This document shows, piece by piece, positions 27,823 to 36,744 of a stretch of DNA of 64,000 bases. Source of the stretch: Bacteroidales bacterium. GTDB taxonomy: Bacteria > Bacteroidota > Bacteroidia > Bacteroidales > P3. Numbering within the stretch: the stretch's first letter is position 1; each line of letters begins with the position of its first letter. The notes under the pieces were generated by a model, which saw only the letters and a program-made list of their open reading frames with translations, was not told the origin of the DNA and did not search any database. The position numbers were made by a program, and so were the translations under genes. Location of the stretch: the NCBI GenBank assembly GCA_017469625.1, contig JAFUGA010000063.1:49865-113864 (forward strand), given 5' to 3'.

Positions 27823-27885
27823 TATAGGATTTTGTATCTATTTGTACAAAACCTTATTGTAATAAACTGCCTATTCAAAATAGAA

Positions 27886-28470
27886 TTATAGTTGTTTATC
27901 TGCAACTTCTCTACCTGCTCTCAAGGCTTTTATGTTTGCTTCAACAACTTCTTCACCTTTTCTTGCGAAGTTTTGTCTTACAGCGTCCTCAAGTTTAGAT
28001 ATATCTATCTTCAAATATTTTGAAGCAGCACCAAGTACAACCATATTTGTACCCTTAGGATTATTTACATCTTTTGCTATCTTGTCTGCATCAAAGATGA
28101 TGTTGTGAGGTATTTTCTTTATCTCTTTAACGACTTGTTCCATTTCAGGGTAGTTAGGTATATTTACAAAAGGATTTTGATTTGTTATAACCCAACCGTT
28201 CTCTTTGTTTAGGAAGTTTACATAACGCAAAGCCTCCATAGGTTCTACTGAAAGTATCAAATCGCATTCACCTTCTGGTATAAGGTCTGAAGCAATAGGT
28301 TGGTCTGAAAGACGAAGATGAGATTGCACATCACCACCTCTTTGACTCATTCCGTGAGTTTCTGCTTGCTTCATATACATTCCCATTTCCAAGGCTGCTT
28401 TTGAAATGATGGCTGCACTACTCAAAGCACCCATACCACCAACTCCGCACAATATTATATCTATTTTCAT
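27886..28470 (-). CDS. iorB: Indolepyruvate:ferredoxin oxidoreductase, beta subunit
   Basis: A 194-residue gamma-type domain of the pyruvate:ferredoxin oxidoreductase superfamily. It starts MKIDIILCGVGGMGALSSAAIISKAA, then AETHGMSQRGGDVQSHLRLSD, then LILSVEPMEALRYVNFL, which is the conserved Ior beta pattern. With IorA it oxidatively decarboxylates indolepyruvate and other aryl-pyruvates from amino acid breakdown to aryl-acetyl-CoA, reducing ferredoxin. The length is normal. It lies 20 nt after iorA on the same strand, and an AGGAGG-like sequence (AAGGAGGTAAC on the minus strand) precedes its ATG, an unusually good Shine-Dalgarno site for this genome. Confidence 0.93.
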   Translation of the reverse strand: MKIDIILCGVGGMGALSSAAIISKAALEMGMYMKQAETHGMSQRGGDVQSHLRLSDQPIASDLIPEGECDLILSVEPMEALRYVNFLNKENGWVITNQNPFVNIPNYPEMEQVVKEIKKIPHNIIFDADKIAKDVNNPKGTNMVVLGAASKYLKIDISKLEDAVRQNFARKGEEVVEANIKALRAGREVADKQL

Positions 28471-28490
28471 TTTTGTTACCTCCTTACTTA

Positions 28491-30113
28491 TTATTTATTT
28501 TCTGCTGCTTTCTTTGCTGCAAGCATTCTTCTTTTCTTTTGTCCCCAAACTATACAATCTCTTCTTGGTATTATAACGCTGACACCTTTATATGCAATCT
28601 CTTCTTTCATAACTTTGACATTTTCTTCAAAGTTCTTTGCCAAAGGATTTATAACTCTTATGTGAGATTCTTCAACGCCTATTCCCTTGCATATACTCTC
28701 TATTCTACCTGTTGCAGAACTCTTTTGAGCACCTGTCATTGCAGTAATATCGTTGTCAAGTATTATTATAGTAATAGGAATTTGGTCTACACAGCAATCC
28801 AACAAACCTGTCATACCGCTATGTGTGAAAGTACTATCGCCAATAACTGCAACAGTAGGTTTCAATGAAGCCTCTGCAGCACCTTTTGCCATAGTAATAG
28901 AAGCACCCATATCTACAGTTGTATAAATCGCTTCAAAAGGAGGAAGAGCTCCAAGAGTGTAACAACCTATATCAGAGAATACTCTACTACCACCAAATTC
29001 TTTCATAGCCTCGTTTAGTGCCAAATAAGAATCTCTATGAGGGCAACCATCACAAAGTTTAGGTGGACGACCAGCAACTATATCTGGTACTTCAAAACCT
29101 TCTGGTACTTTCACGCCTACTGCTTTGCCTACAGCGTTTGGAGAAAGTTCTCCATCTCTTTGTATAGTTCCGTCAAGTCTTCCGTGGATAGGTTTAGATA
29201 TATCAAGCAAACCTTTTATCAATCTTTCGTAAATAGGTTGTCCTTCTTCTAAAACCAATAACTCTTCGCTATCGTTGTAAAGTTTCTTCAAAAGTTTGTC
29301 TGGCATAGGATACTGAGAAACTTTCAATACTGAATAAGGGCACTGTTTTCCTTGGAAGTTTTCCATAAGATAATTGTAAGCCAAACCGCATGCTACAATA
29401 CCTAACTTATGGTCTGTACCTTCGTAAAGACAGTTGAAAGAAGAACTTACGCTTTCTTTCATAAAGTCGTCTTGTTTCTTTATAAGGTTTTTGTAGTGTC
29501 TTTTTGCATTTACAGGCAATAGTATATATTGACGTTTATCTTCTGGAAGAGTAAGTTCATTTTGTTTCTTTACTACATCTCTTCTTTCTACTGCTGCACG
29601 AGAGTGAGCCAAACGAGTTGTAACTCTTATCATTACAGGAGTATGGTACTTTTCTGAAAAATCAAAAGCATAATGTACCATATCGTAAGCCTCTTGTTGA
29701 TTAGATGGTTCTAAACAAGGAATCATAGCAAAGTCAGCATACTGACGAGAATCTTGTTCATCTTGTGAAGAGTGCATACTTGGGTCGTCTGCTGCTATGT
29801 ATACCAAACCTCCATTCGCACCTGTGATGGCTGAATTCATAAATGGGTCTGCAGCAACATTTACTCCAACGTGTTTGCAACAAAACATTGCTCTTTTGCC
29901 TGCATAACTCATACCTATGGCTGCTTCCATTGCAGTTTTTTCATTACAAGCCCAATTACTTCTTATTCCTAATTCTTTAGCCTGTTTTGAATCTTGTATA
30001 TATTCAGTTATTTCTGTAGAAGGTGTGCCAGGATAGGCAAAGATACCAGAAAGACCGGCATCAATGGCTGCTTGTGCTATGGCTTCATCTCCCAATAAAA
30101 GTAATTTATCCAT
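28491..30113 (-). CDS. iorA: Indolepyruvate:ferredoxin oxidoreductase, alpha subunit, without ferredoxin domain
   Basis: The start is set at the ATG at 30113 (MDKLLLLGDEAIAQAA), since the longer frame adds 29 residues with no family resemblance. That gives 540 residues. It has the PFOR N-terminal domain (FAYPGTPSTEITEYIQ), the thiamine-diphosphate region with PPKLCDGCPHRDSYLAL, DIGCYTLGALPPFEAIYTTVDMGASITMAKG, and VIGDSTFTHSGMTGLLD with the Mg/TPP motif. Classical IorA proteins end in a domain with two CxxCxxC 4Fe-4S motifs. This one stops at MLAAKKAAENK with no such cysteines, so electrons must leave by another route. I think shorter forms occur in other Bacteroidetes. Confidence 0.93.
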   Translation of the reverse strand: MDKLLLLGDEAIAQAAIDAGLSGIFAYPGTPSTEITEYIQDSKQAKELGIRSNWACNEKTAMEAAIGMSYAGKRAMFCCKHVGVNVAADPFMNSAITGANGGLVYIAADDPSMHSSQDEQDSRQYADFAMIPCLEPSNQQEAYDMVHYAFDFSEKYHTPVMIRVTTRLAHSRAAVERRDVVKKQNELTLPEDKRQYILLPVNAKRHYKNLIKKQDDFMKESVSSSFNCLYEGTDHKLGIVACGLAYNYLMENFQGKQCPYSVLKVSQYPMPDKLLKKLYNDSEELLVLEEGQPIYERLIKGLLDISKPIHGRLDGTIQRDGELSPNAVGKAVGVKVPEGFEVPDIVAGRPPKLCDGCPHRDSYLALNEAMKEFGGSRVFSDIGCYTLGALPPFEAIYTTVDMGASITMAKGAAEASLKPTVAVIGDSTFTHSGMTGLLDCCVDQIPITIIILDNDITAMTGAQKSSATGRIESICKGIGVEESHIRVINPLAKNFEENVKVMKEEIAYKGVSVIIPRRDCIVWGQKKRRMLAAKKAAENK

Positions 30114-30286
30114 AATTTTTATTTTTAATTTAATTGCTCCTGTTAAACTCCTTTCGGAGATTAAAAACGCAAAGTTATAAATAAATTTTAAGATAGACAA
30201 ATAAACTTAGACTTTTTTATAATTTAAGAAATTTTTTTAACAAATTTCGTTATCAGAAAATTTTAACATTTTTTAATAAAATGAAC

Positions 30287-30538
30287 TTTTACAACAATGA
30301 AACTTTGTTTTAGAATTCTCTTTCTTCGTTTTAATTTTCTAAAACAAAGTTCTAAGAAATTAAAACAAAGAGATAGAAAATTAAAACAAAGTTTTAGAAA
30401 TCTATTTCTTTGTTTCGTTGGTGTAGAATAAAGAGATAGAAAAATAGAACTTGATTACAGTTTTCTAAAACGAAGTTCTAATTTTACGAAACTTCGTTTT
30501 AAAATTCTAAAATCAAGTTCTACAAAATTCTTTCTTTA
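30287..30538. repeat. 21-nt intergenic array F (12 units)
   Basis: Twelve units in perfect 21-nt register from 30287 to 30538, ending 2 nt from the TAA of the downstream minus-strand gene. Units 1 and 7 are inverted end units (ACAACAATGAAACTTTG and CTTTGTTTCGTTGGTG type), so the array looks like a 7-unit palindrome plus 5 more units. The gap 30114-30286 holds only AT-rich DNA. Confidence 0.88.
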
Positions 30539-30540
30539 CT

Positions 30541-31437
30541 TTATTCAGAGTAAATAGTGTTTGCTATAAATTCTATTGCAGAAATACTGCGAGGAGTCTG
30601 TGCGTCCAAACCTGTTATTCCTATAACCTTGCCTTCTTTTACGGCTTTAAGTTCTTTGTATGGGTGCATATTAGAAAACTTCTCTATATCATCGGGACGT
30701 ATAAAAATATAGTCGGGTTGGTTTTTAAATAACTGCTCTTTGGTGAAAGTCCAATTTATGCTTTCCTTGGCTATGTTGTCTGCACCTGCCTTTGTAAATA
30801 TCTCATCTATATAGGTATCCTTACCAGAAGAAAAATCGCCACTACTACCATAACCTACAACGTAATAAACCTTTGGTTTGGCAATGTTTTTCGCCTTTTG
30901 AATACTATCGCAATAGTGAGTAACCTTTTCAAGTCTTTGTTTGCAGTCATTTATTATACTATCCGCTGTCTGCTGTTTTTCTACCAATGTACCAAGTATA
31001 GACATTACTTTGTACATTCCTTCTATTTTAGAACTTTCTTTAAAAGACATAACACTCAAACCAGCATTTTCCAAGATAGAAAAAACTTTCCTTGGCATCA
31101 TAGAAGAACTTATGACAACGTCTGGCTTTAGGGCTATAACCTTTTCAACATTAGGATTGCTAACACCTCCTATGGATAAAATATTTTTTACAGATGGAGG
31201 ATATTCACAAAAATCCGTCCTACAGACAAGACGGTCTTCGCAACCCAAAGCACATATTATTTCAGTGGCTTGTGTAGATATGGAAGCAATCCTTTTGTTC
31301 TCTTTCTTTAAAGGATTTTTCTTTGATACAACATAATTATCAGCTCCTATCAAAGGAGATTCGTCTTTTTTGCAAGCATAAAAAACAAGTATTATAGCAA
31401 GCAAAATAAAAATGTTTCTAAATTTAAGAATTTTCAT
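30541..31437 (-). CDS. BtuF-like ABC transporter substrate-binding lipoprotein
   Basis: 298 residues. The N-terminus MKILKFRNIFILLAIILVFYAC is a lipoprotein signal with the lipid-attachment Cys in FYAC. The body follows the two-lobed TroA/BtuF fold: IASISTQATEIICALGCEDRLVCRTDFCEYPPSVKNILSIGG, then NVEKVIALKPDVVISSS, a long linking helix, then YIDEIFTKAGADNIA. The CEYP-P...IGG pattern is close to cobalamin-binding BtuF, with siderophore or heme as alternatives. It is the last gene of a three-gene minus-strand operon with 4-nt gaps. No cobalamin riboswitch B12 box was found upstream of the operon. Confidence 0.85.
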   Translation of the reverse strand: MKILKFRNIFILLAIILVFYACKKDESPLIGADNYVVSKKNPLKKENKRIASISTQATEIICALGCEDRLVCRTDFCEYPPSVKNILSIGGVSNPNVEKVIALKPDVVISSSMMPRKVFSILENAGLSVMSFKESSKIEGMYKVMSILGTLVEKQQTADSIINDCKQRLEKVTHYCDSIQKAKNIAKPKVYYVVGYGSSGDFSSGKDTYIDEIFTKAGADNIAKESINWTFTKEQLFKNQPDYIFIRPDDIEKFSNMHPYKELKAVKEGKVIGITGLDAQTPRSISAIEFIANTIYSE

Positions 31438-31441
31438 AGTC

Positions 31442-32203
31442 TTAATGTGTTAAAATTATATTATTGTTATTAGTTATTTCTGCTTTAACCTCAAAAAGAG
31501 ATTCTATATTTTCTTTTGTCAAAATGTTATTTGTGGCTCCAAATTGTTTCATTTCGCCGTGTTTTAATGCAATAACTTTATTAGAATACTGCAAAGCAAG
31601 AGATAAATCATGCAGAATAAGAAGTATGCTTACTTGTTTCTCTTGGTTGATACGGTGTAAGAGTTCCATAACTTCAAATTGGTGTTTTACGTCAAGGCTT
31701 GCTATGGGTTCATCCAAAAACATTATAGGAGTATTTTGACATAAAGACCTCGCAATAAGTACTCTCTGTTTTTCACCTCCAGAAAGTGAAGGGAAAAGTC
31801 TATCTTTTAGGTGTAGAGTGTTTGTTTCCCTTAGGGCTTGTTCTGCTATGAGTAAATCTTCTTGTTTATCCCTCTCAAAAATTTTTTGATACGGCATTCT
31901 ACCCATAAGAACTATTTGCAAAACAGAGAAATCCATGTTTATATCGCTTGATTGGAAAACGACAGAAACTTCTTTTGCTAACTCTTTTACAGAATATTTT
32001 TTTATGTTCTTTTCCCTTATGAAAACACTCCCTTCAGATGTATCTACAGCACGACACAAACATTTCATAAGAGTAGATTTGCCCGAGCCGTTCATTCCTA
32101 CCACGCAACAAAAATCTCCTTTCTCAAGAGTGAAACTTATATCCTTTATTATAAATTTCTCTTTTGCTTTTAGACTTATATGTTCTGCTTTTAGTATTTC
32201 CAT
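31442..32203 (-). CDS. FecE/BtuD-type ABC transporter ATPase
   Basis: 253 residues with Walker A VGMNGSGKSTLM, Q-loop VVFQSSD, signature LSGGEKQRVLIARSLC, Walker B IMFLDEPIASLD and H-loop LILHDLSLALQYS. The order and length fit the FecE/BtuD/HmuV subfamily that powers import of cobalamin, heme or ferric siderophores. It lies between the permease and the binding protein, 4 nt from each, so a single transcript is near certain. The substrate call (cobalamin) depends on the binding protein. Confidence 0.92.
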   Translation of the reverse strand: MEILKAEHISLKAKEKFIIKDISFTLEKGDFCCVVGMNGSGKSTLMKCLCRAVDTSEGSVFIREKNIKKYSVKELAKEVSVVFQSSDINMDFSVLQIVLMGRMPYQKIFERDKQEDLLIAEQALRETNTLHLKDRLFPSLSGGEKQRVLIARSLCQNTPIMFLDEPIASLDVKHQFEVMELLHRINQEKQVSILLILHDLSLALQYSNKVIALKHGEMKQFGATNNILTKENIESLFEVKAEITNNNNIILTH

Positions 32204-32207
32204 AATC

Positions 32208-33212
32208 TTAGAAATGAAGTTTTTGTTTTGCGTTGTACAAAAGATAAATAAAAAATGGGGCTCCTATCATAGAGGTTATAGTTCCTATAGGCAATTCACT
32301 CGGAGCAACAAGCACACGAGCAACTATATCTGCTGAAAGCATAAAAATAATACCTCCAAAGATAGAATAAGGAATAATTCTCCTATTATCTTCTCCAACC
32401 AAAAGGCGTACAATATGTGGAACAACCAAACCTATAAAGCCAATTACACCACAATAACTTACAACTGCTGAAGTCATAAGAGTGGAAATGATAAGAATGT
32501 TTCTTTTAGTTTTTTCTACATTTACACCTATGCTTTGTGCAGACATATCTCCCAAAAGTAAAGCATTCATCTGTTTTGCGTACAATCTAAGGACTATAAT
32601 CCCCATTATAGAAAACGCTGCTACGGTTATAACATCAGAATATTTTACTCCACTCAAAGAACCCATAGTCCAAAAATATATTTTGTGCATATCCTCTCTG
32701 TCTATAAACATTATAATAGAGATAATTGCAGAGAAAAGAAAGTTTATGCTAATACCAGCCAACAAAAGTGTAGTAATGTGCATACGGTTTCCTACTTGCG
32801 ACAATTTCATTATAATAAACACAGTGGCTAAAGCCATAAGGAAAGCCATAAAAGGAACACCTAAAACCAAAGCATCTAATCCTAAAACTATAGCCAAAGA
32901 AGCCCCAAGTGAAGCACCGGAACTTACTCCAAGTATATAGGGGTCTGAAAGTGGGTTTCTAAATACTGCTTGATAGACTGTACCACATACGGCAAGACAA
33001 CCACCACTCACCATACACATAAGAACACGTGGTATTCTTATTTGGCGGAGTATATACACATCTTGTTCTGTCATTGCACCTATATCTACACTTCCAAACA
33101 TACATGCAACAAAACATAATGCGACTATAACTATAATCAGAATAAGATAAATAAATATTTTTTTCAATTTTCGTTTGCTATTTTCTGCAAAAATAATACA
33201 AAATAATGACAT
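32208..33212 (-). CDS. FecCD/BtuC-type ABC transporter permease
   Basis: 334 residues with about nine or ten membrane helices. Family motifs are IRIPRVLMCMVSGGCLAVCGTVYQAVFRNPLSDPYILGVSSGASLGA near the N-terminus and SYCGVIGFIGLVVPHIVRLLVGEDNRRIIPYS in the coupling region, both hallmarks of FecCD. The predicted start MSLFCIIFAENSKRKLKK may be some residues too long, because the first helix begins at about residue 18. It is the first gene of the operon. The transported ligand is probably cobalamin or an iron complex. Confidence 0.92.
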   Translation of the reverse strand: MSLFCIIFAENSKRKLKKIFIYLILIIVIVALCFVACMFGSVDIGAMTEQDVYILRQIRIPRVLMCMVSGGCLAVCGTVYQAVFRNPLSDPYILGVSSGASLGASLAIVLGLDALVLGVPFMAFLMALATVFIIMKLSQVGNRMHITTLLLAGISINFLFSAIISIIMFIDREDMHKIYFWTMGSLSGVKYSDVITVAAFSIMGIIVLRLYAKQMNALLLGDMSAQSIGVNVEKTKRNILIISTLMTSAVVSYCGVIGFIGLVVPHIVRLLVGEDNRRIIPYSIFGGIIFMLSADIVARVLVAPSELPIGTITSMIGAPFFIYLLYNAKQKLHF

Positions 33213-33409
33213 AAAGAAAAACTAAGAGGAAACTTTGTTTTTCTATTACAAATTCTATGAATAATCTTGTCATACTTAGTTTTCTTTTGGTGGCTTTATA
33301 TTACATAGGTATAATAAAAAGAGTTTTATTATATAATCTTATTTTAGAAAAAATGAAAAGAAGATACGTTTTTTTTGAAATAAAACCTTTGCTACTGAAT
33401 ACAGGAATA

Positions 33410-34060
33410 TCAAACATTAAGGTTTAAAACGTCTTCTATATCTTTTAGAGTTAGGGTTTTGAAATCTGGTATTATCATATCAACTTTTCCTTGCAAAACT
33501 TCTTTGCTATTGGTTGTAGATAGACCTATTACTTTCATTCCTGCACTTTTTCCTGCCTGAATACCAGCAAGACTATCTTCAAAAACAATACAACGATTTA
33601 CAGGAGTATTGCATTTCTTCGCACCCAAAAGATAACAATCCGGAGATGGTTTTGCCCTCTTTATATCCGATGCTATTACCATTTGAGGAAAATAATCTTT
33701 CATCTTGGGTAGAGAATTTAGAACAGTCTTCATCTTTATTTCGTCCGAAGAAGTTACAAGACAGATAGGTATCTTTTCTTTGTGTATAAGTTCTATAAAA
33801 TCTTCAACTCCATCTATAAAAGGACAGTTCATATTTTTTTCCATTTCATAAAGAGAGTTCTCTATTTGCTCCCAATCTTGTTTGTATGCAGAAAAATTAT
33901 CCTTAAGTATATCTGAAAGAGAATGACCTTTGATTATGCTGGCGAAATCTTTTTTTTCTGGGAAATATTTCTTGCCTATCTCAGTCCAAAACTGTGTATA
34001 ATGATTTTCAGTATTGAATACTACACCATCAAGGTCAAAAAGTGTTGCAAAATCTCTCAT
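33410..34060 (-). CDS. HAD-family phosphatase/phosphomutase (beta-phosphoglucomutase-like)
   Basis: 216 residues. Motif I is LFDLDGVVFNTE (nucleophile and acid Asp), motif II is LVTSSD, motif III is the Lys in SDIKRAKPSPDCYL, and motif IV is CIVFEDSLAGIQAG. The four-helix cap after motif I (HYTQFWTEIGKKYF) and the P-S-P-D-x-Y pattern put it in the beta-phosphoglucomutase/phosphoglycolate group. The sugar or nucleotide substrate cannot be read from sequence. It lies 28 nt downstream of lptD on the same strand and is probably co-transcribed with it. Confidence 0.88.
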   Translation of the reverse strand: MRDFATLFDLDGVVFNTENHYTQFWTEIGKKYFPEKKDFASIIKGHSLSDILKDNFSAYKQDWEQIENSLYEMEKNMNCPFIDGVEDFIELIHKEKIPICLVTSSDEIKMKTVLNSLPKMKDYFPQMVIASDIKRAKPSPDCYLLGAKKCNTPVNRCIVFEDSLAGIQAGKSAGMKVIGLSTTNSKEVLQGKVDMIIPDFKTLTLKDIEDVLNLNV

Positions 34061-34088
34061 ATCTGTAAAACTATATTTTGAAAAGAAT

Positions 34089-36662
34089 TTAATAAGTTAG
34101 TCTGTTGCGGAAATCGTTACGCTTTTCGTATTTCAAATCTGAAAGCATACCGGCTTTTACTGCTATAGTAAAATTCCAACCCTGCCTTACACCAAAAGGA
34201 ACCCAATTCATTCTTATTTCCCAACAGTGCAAATCTCGGTAGAAATCTATACTTGTATATGTGTAATCCTTGTTTATAAAATCGTATCCTGTACGGAAAC
34301 CTACCTTCCATTTATCTGTAACGTTAAGGTTTCCTGTGAAAGAAAGGGTAGCAGATTTTGTGCTTTCATAACCTGCTAACGCTACTATATAAGTAGAAAG
34401 ATGAGAAAAAGTTCCTGATATGCTTAAGTCCCAAGGAATAGAAAAATCCACTATATCGGGCAGAAATTCGTTGTTATTCACAAAAGGAGAATAGGAAAGT
34501 TCGGTAGGAGATATGTTTTCATAAGGAGTTTTTTGGTTTTTATTCTTTGAATTTAAACTCCACGAAAGAGTAAGATTCCATTGTGCAGACTGCTTTTGAA
34601 ACAATTTACCTTCCTTATCCAATAACAGTTCTTTGGTAATTCTATTGTTGGAATCCAAAGCATAAGGTGTGAAAGACGAAGAGTAATTCACTACAAGTTT
34701 TTCAAATAATGTTGTTCTGGCAGAAAGCCTTAAAGGTTGCCATTGACAAGTATCTTTTGCTAAATCATAACCTGTGCTTATAGCAAAATTCTCTATAAGA
34801 ACGAGTTTCTTTGTTCCGCTTATAGAATCGTTATCATCTTTTATCTTCATTTCAAGAGAATTGTTTAGAGTAAGGCTTATTATACCCGATTTTCCATAAG
34901 GTGGAGAACCATAAACGCCTCCTTCTGTTTTGGAATAATAAACTTTCTTTCCATTTGCATCTATGAAGTAATCGTAATAGCCTAACGAAGGATTGGAAAA
35001 ATTAGGTGTGAAACTAAAAGCAAGAATAGGGTTAAAGACGTGGCGAATAGCCTTTATGTATTCGTTTTTGAAGTGAAACATACCGTAAATTCTTGTATTG
35101 AAAGAAGAAGAGAAAGAAGCATCTCTATTTGTTGTAAATCCAAAAACAGTATCCTTATCCACAAGTCCGCTTTGTTCGTTATATGCTTTATGAATAGACT
35201 GTAAATACCAGCGAGCATTATATTCTATAGAATTAGTCCAATTTAGGTATTTCAAAACTTTAGTAGTAAGTTGTATAGGAACGTAATGTTTTATTCCATT
35301 AGACATTTTCTTGTACCAATCATCTTTAAACAGCAAAGAGTCATAAGTATCTATACTATTTATTGCATTAAGACGGTATGCTATGCTTATATCTTCATAC
35401 CAATGTTTCTTGCCTGTGCTTTTCTTCTTTTTGAAAGGGTGAAACTGAGAAGAAGACAATGCAATAGAAGGTAAATCCAAACTAATGTACTTTGTGTTTA
35501 TGTTATAACTTTCTCCCAAATTTAAAACCAAGTTCCAATTGTTGCCAATCTTGGTTGAAAAAGCAATAGATGAAGTTGTGGTATTAGTCAAATAATCATT
35601 TAGAGAGGTTGTGTTTTGATTGTATTTACTACTAACCAAATTAACGTTTGCTGAAAAGGTTCTATAAGGGTGTGCTTTTGCGTCTTGAGTGTGCGACCAT
35701 TGTATTTTAAAATCCTGTCTTGAAGTCCAAGAATCCGTGTTTCTCAACCCTGTATGGTTTTCTTCAAATCTCGTCAAAAGTTTTCCTCTATATTTATAAC
35801 GTTTTGCATAGTTTGACTGTACATTTACTGCATAAGACATATTAGTATAAATATCTCCTTGTAAGGCAAGGTCAATATAATCGTTGAAAGCAAAATACCA
35901 CCCTAAGTTTCTCAGATAATAACCTCTGTTGTTGGCATAACCATAGGTTGGCATAAGAAGACCAGATTTTTGTTCATTAGTAAAAGGAAAATATGCGAAA
36001 GGTAGTCCTATTGGAATAGGTATTCCCATTATGGAAAACCAAGCAGGACCTGTTATAATCTTGTCTTGTGTTATTATCTCGGCTTTTGAAAAGTTTATTC
36101 CAAAATGTGGGTCTTGTTCATTATCACAAGTAGTGAATATTCCTTTGGAAACATATAGTGTAGAGTCATTTACTTTCTTTATCTTTTCTCCGTGCAAATA
36201 TCCTTCTTGTTCGTGGGTAAACATATTGTGAATAATACCTTTTTCGGAGTCAAAATTGTAAGAAAGTTCCTTACTTTTGTATTCGTCTTTGCCGTCTTTG
36301 AAAATAGGGAACTGTTCTATACTATCTTTTTTCAATATTATAGGCTGAGCCAATAAACTTGAAGAATCAAAGTTTATTTCTATATATCCAGCAGATAAGT
36401 TTATTTTTTTCTGTTGCACGTTTGCAGAATTGTATAAATAAACTTTGCTACTATCCAAATCAAAACTTATAGAATCTTTCGCAGTATAAACAACACGGTC
36501 TTTTATTCCCTTATTGTTTTTCTTTTTTACAGACGTAGTATCCTGAGTATCAGTAGTAGAATACCTTATAAAGCCTTCACAAGAGAAGACTTTACCATAG
36601 GTAAAAAGGCAGAAGATAAAAGCCAAAAAACAACAAATATTTTTATTATTTTTCTTTATCAA
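34089..36662 (-). CDS. lptD: LptD-like LPS-assembly outer-membrane protein
   Basis: 857 residues. A signal region ends near KVFSCEG. An LptA-like periplasmic domain (about 50-210) has KDSISFDLDSSKVYLYNSANVQ, INLSAGYIEINFDSS and SYNFDSEKGIIHNMFTHEQEGYLHGEKIKKV. A large beta-barrel follows, with GPAWFSIMGIPIPIGLPFAYFPFTNEQKSGLLMPTYGYANNRGYYLRNLGWYFAFNDYIDLALQGDIYTN, the conserved barrel start of LptD. It would insert lipopolysaccharide into the outer leaflet. The region diverges from the amidase-mlaD operon, whose promoter starts right after its ATG, an arrangement usual in Bacteroidetes. Confidence 0.9.
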   Translation of the reverse strand: MIKKNNKNICCFLAFIFCLFTYGKVFSCEGFIRYSTTDTQDTTSVKKKNNKGIKDRVVYTAKDSISFDLDSSKVYLYNSANVQQKKINLSAGYIEINFDSSSLLAQPIILKKDSIEQFPIFKDGKDEYKSKELSYNFDSEKGIIHNMFTHEQEGYLHGEKIKKVNDSTLYVSKGIFTTCDNEQDPHFGINFSKAEIITQDKIITGPAWFSIMGIPIPIGLPFAYFPFTNEQKSGLLMPTYGYANNRGYYLRNLGWYFAFNDYIDLALQGDIYTNMSYAVNVQSNYAKRYKYRGKLLTRFEENHTGLRNTDSWTSRQDFKIQWSHTQDAKAHPYRTFSANVNLVSSKYNQNTTSLNDYLTNTTTSSIAFSTKIGNNWNLVLNLGESYNINTKYISLDLPSIALSSSQFHPFKKKKSTGKKHWYEDISIAYRLNAINSIDTYDSLLFKDDWYKKMSNGIKHYVPIQLTTKVLKYLNWTNSIEYNARWYLQSIHKAYNEQSGLVDKDTVFGFTTNRDASFSSSFNTRIYGMFHFKNEYIKAIRHVFNPILAFSFTPNFSNPSLGYYDYFIDANGKKVYYSKTEGGVYGSPPYGKSGIISLTLNNSLEMKIKDDNDSISGTKKLVLIENFAISTGYDLAKDTCQWQPLRLSARTTLFEKLVVNYSSSFTPYALDSNNRITKELLLDKEGKLFQKQSAQWNLTLSWSLNSKNKNQKTPYENISPTELSYSPFVNNNEFLPDIVDFSIPWDLSISGTFSHLSTYIVALAGYESTKSATLSFTGNLNVTDKWKVGFRTGYDFINKDYTYTSIDFYRDLHCWEIRMNWVPFGVRQGWNFTIAVKAGMLSDLKYEKRNDFRNRLTY

Positions 36663-36693
36663 TTTGTCATTAAAATTAAAATCACTAATTTTG
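36663..36693 (+). promoter_or_regulatory. Promoter TTTG-N19-TAATTTTG for the amidase-mlaD operon
   Basis: TTTG at 36663-36666 and TAATTTTG at 36686-36693 with a 19-nt spacer, a full consensus match, 51 nt before the ATG at 36745 and abutting the divergent lptD start. Confidence 0.75.
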
Positions 36694-36744
36694 TACTTTC
36701 AATTTGCAAAATTAAAATTTTTTTTATTATTTAACGAACAATAA

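Noticed and set aside
30114..30200. N-terminal extension of IorA from an upstream ATG
   Set aside because: The 29 extra residues are hydrophobic noise from intergenic AT-rich DNA; IorA homologues start at the MDKLLLLGDEA-type sequence.
33213..33409. Possible cobalamin riboswitch upstream of the BtuFDC-like operon
   Set aside because: No B12-box (GCCACTG-like) sequence or fitting helices were found on the minus strand, so none is called.
33257..33427. 56-codon plus-strand ORF with one hydrophobic segment (LVILSFLLVALYYIGII)
   Set aside because: It overlaps the end of the opposing HAD gene by 18 nt and has no promoter consensus. AT-rich DNA readily gives hydrophobic reading frames. It could be a small membrane protein, but support is too thin.
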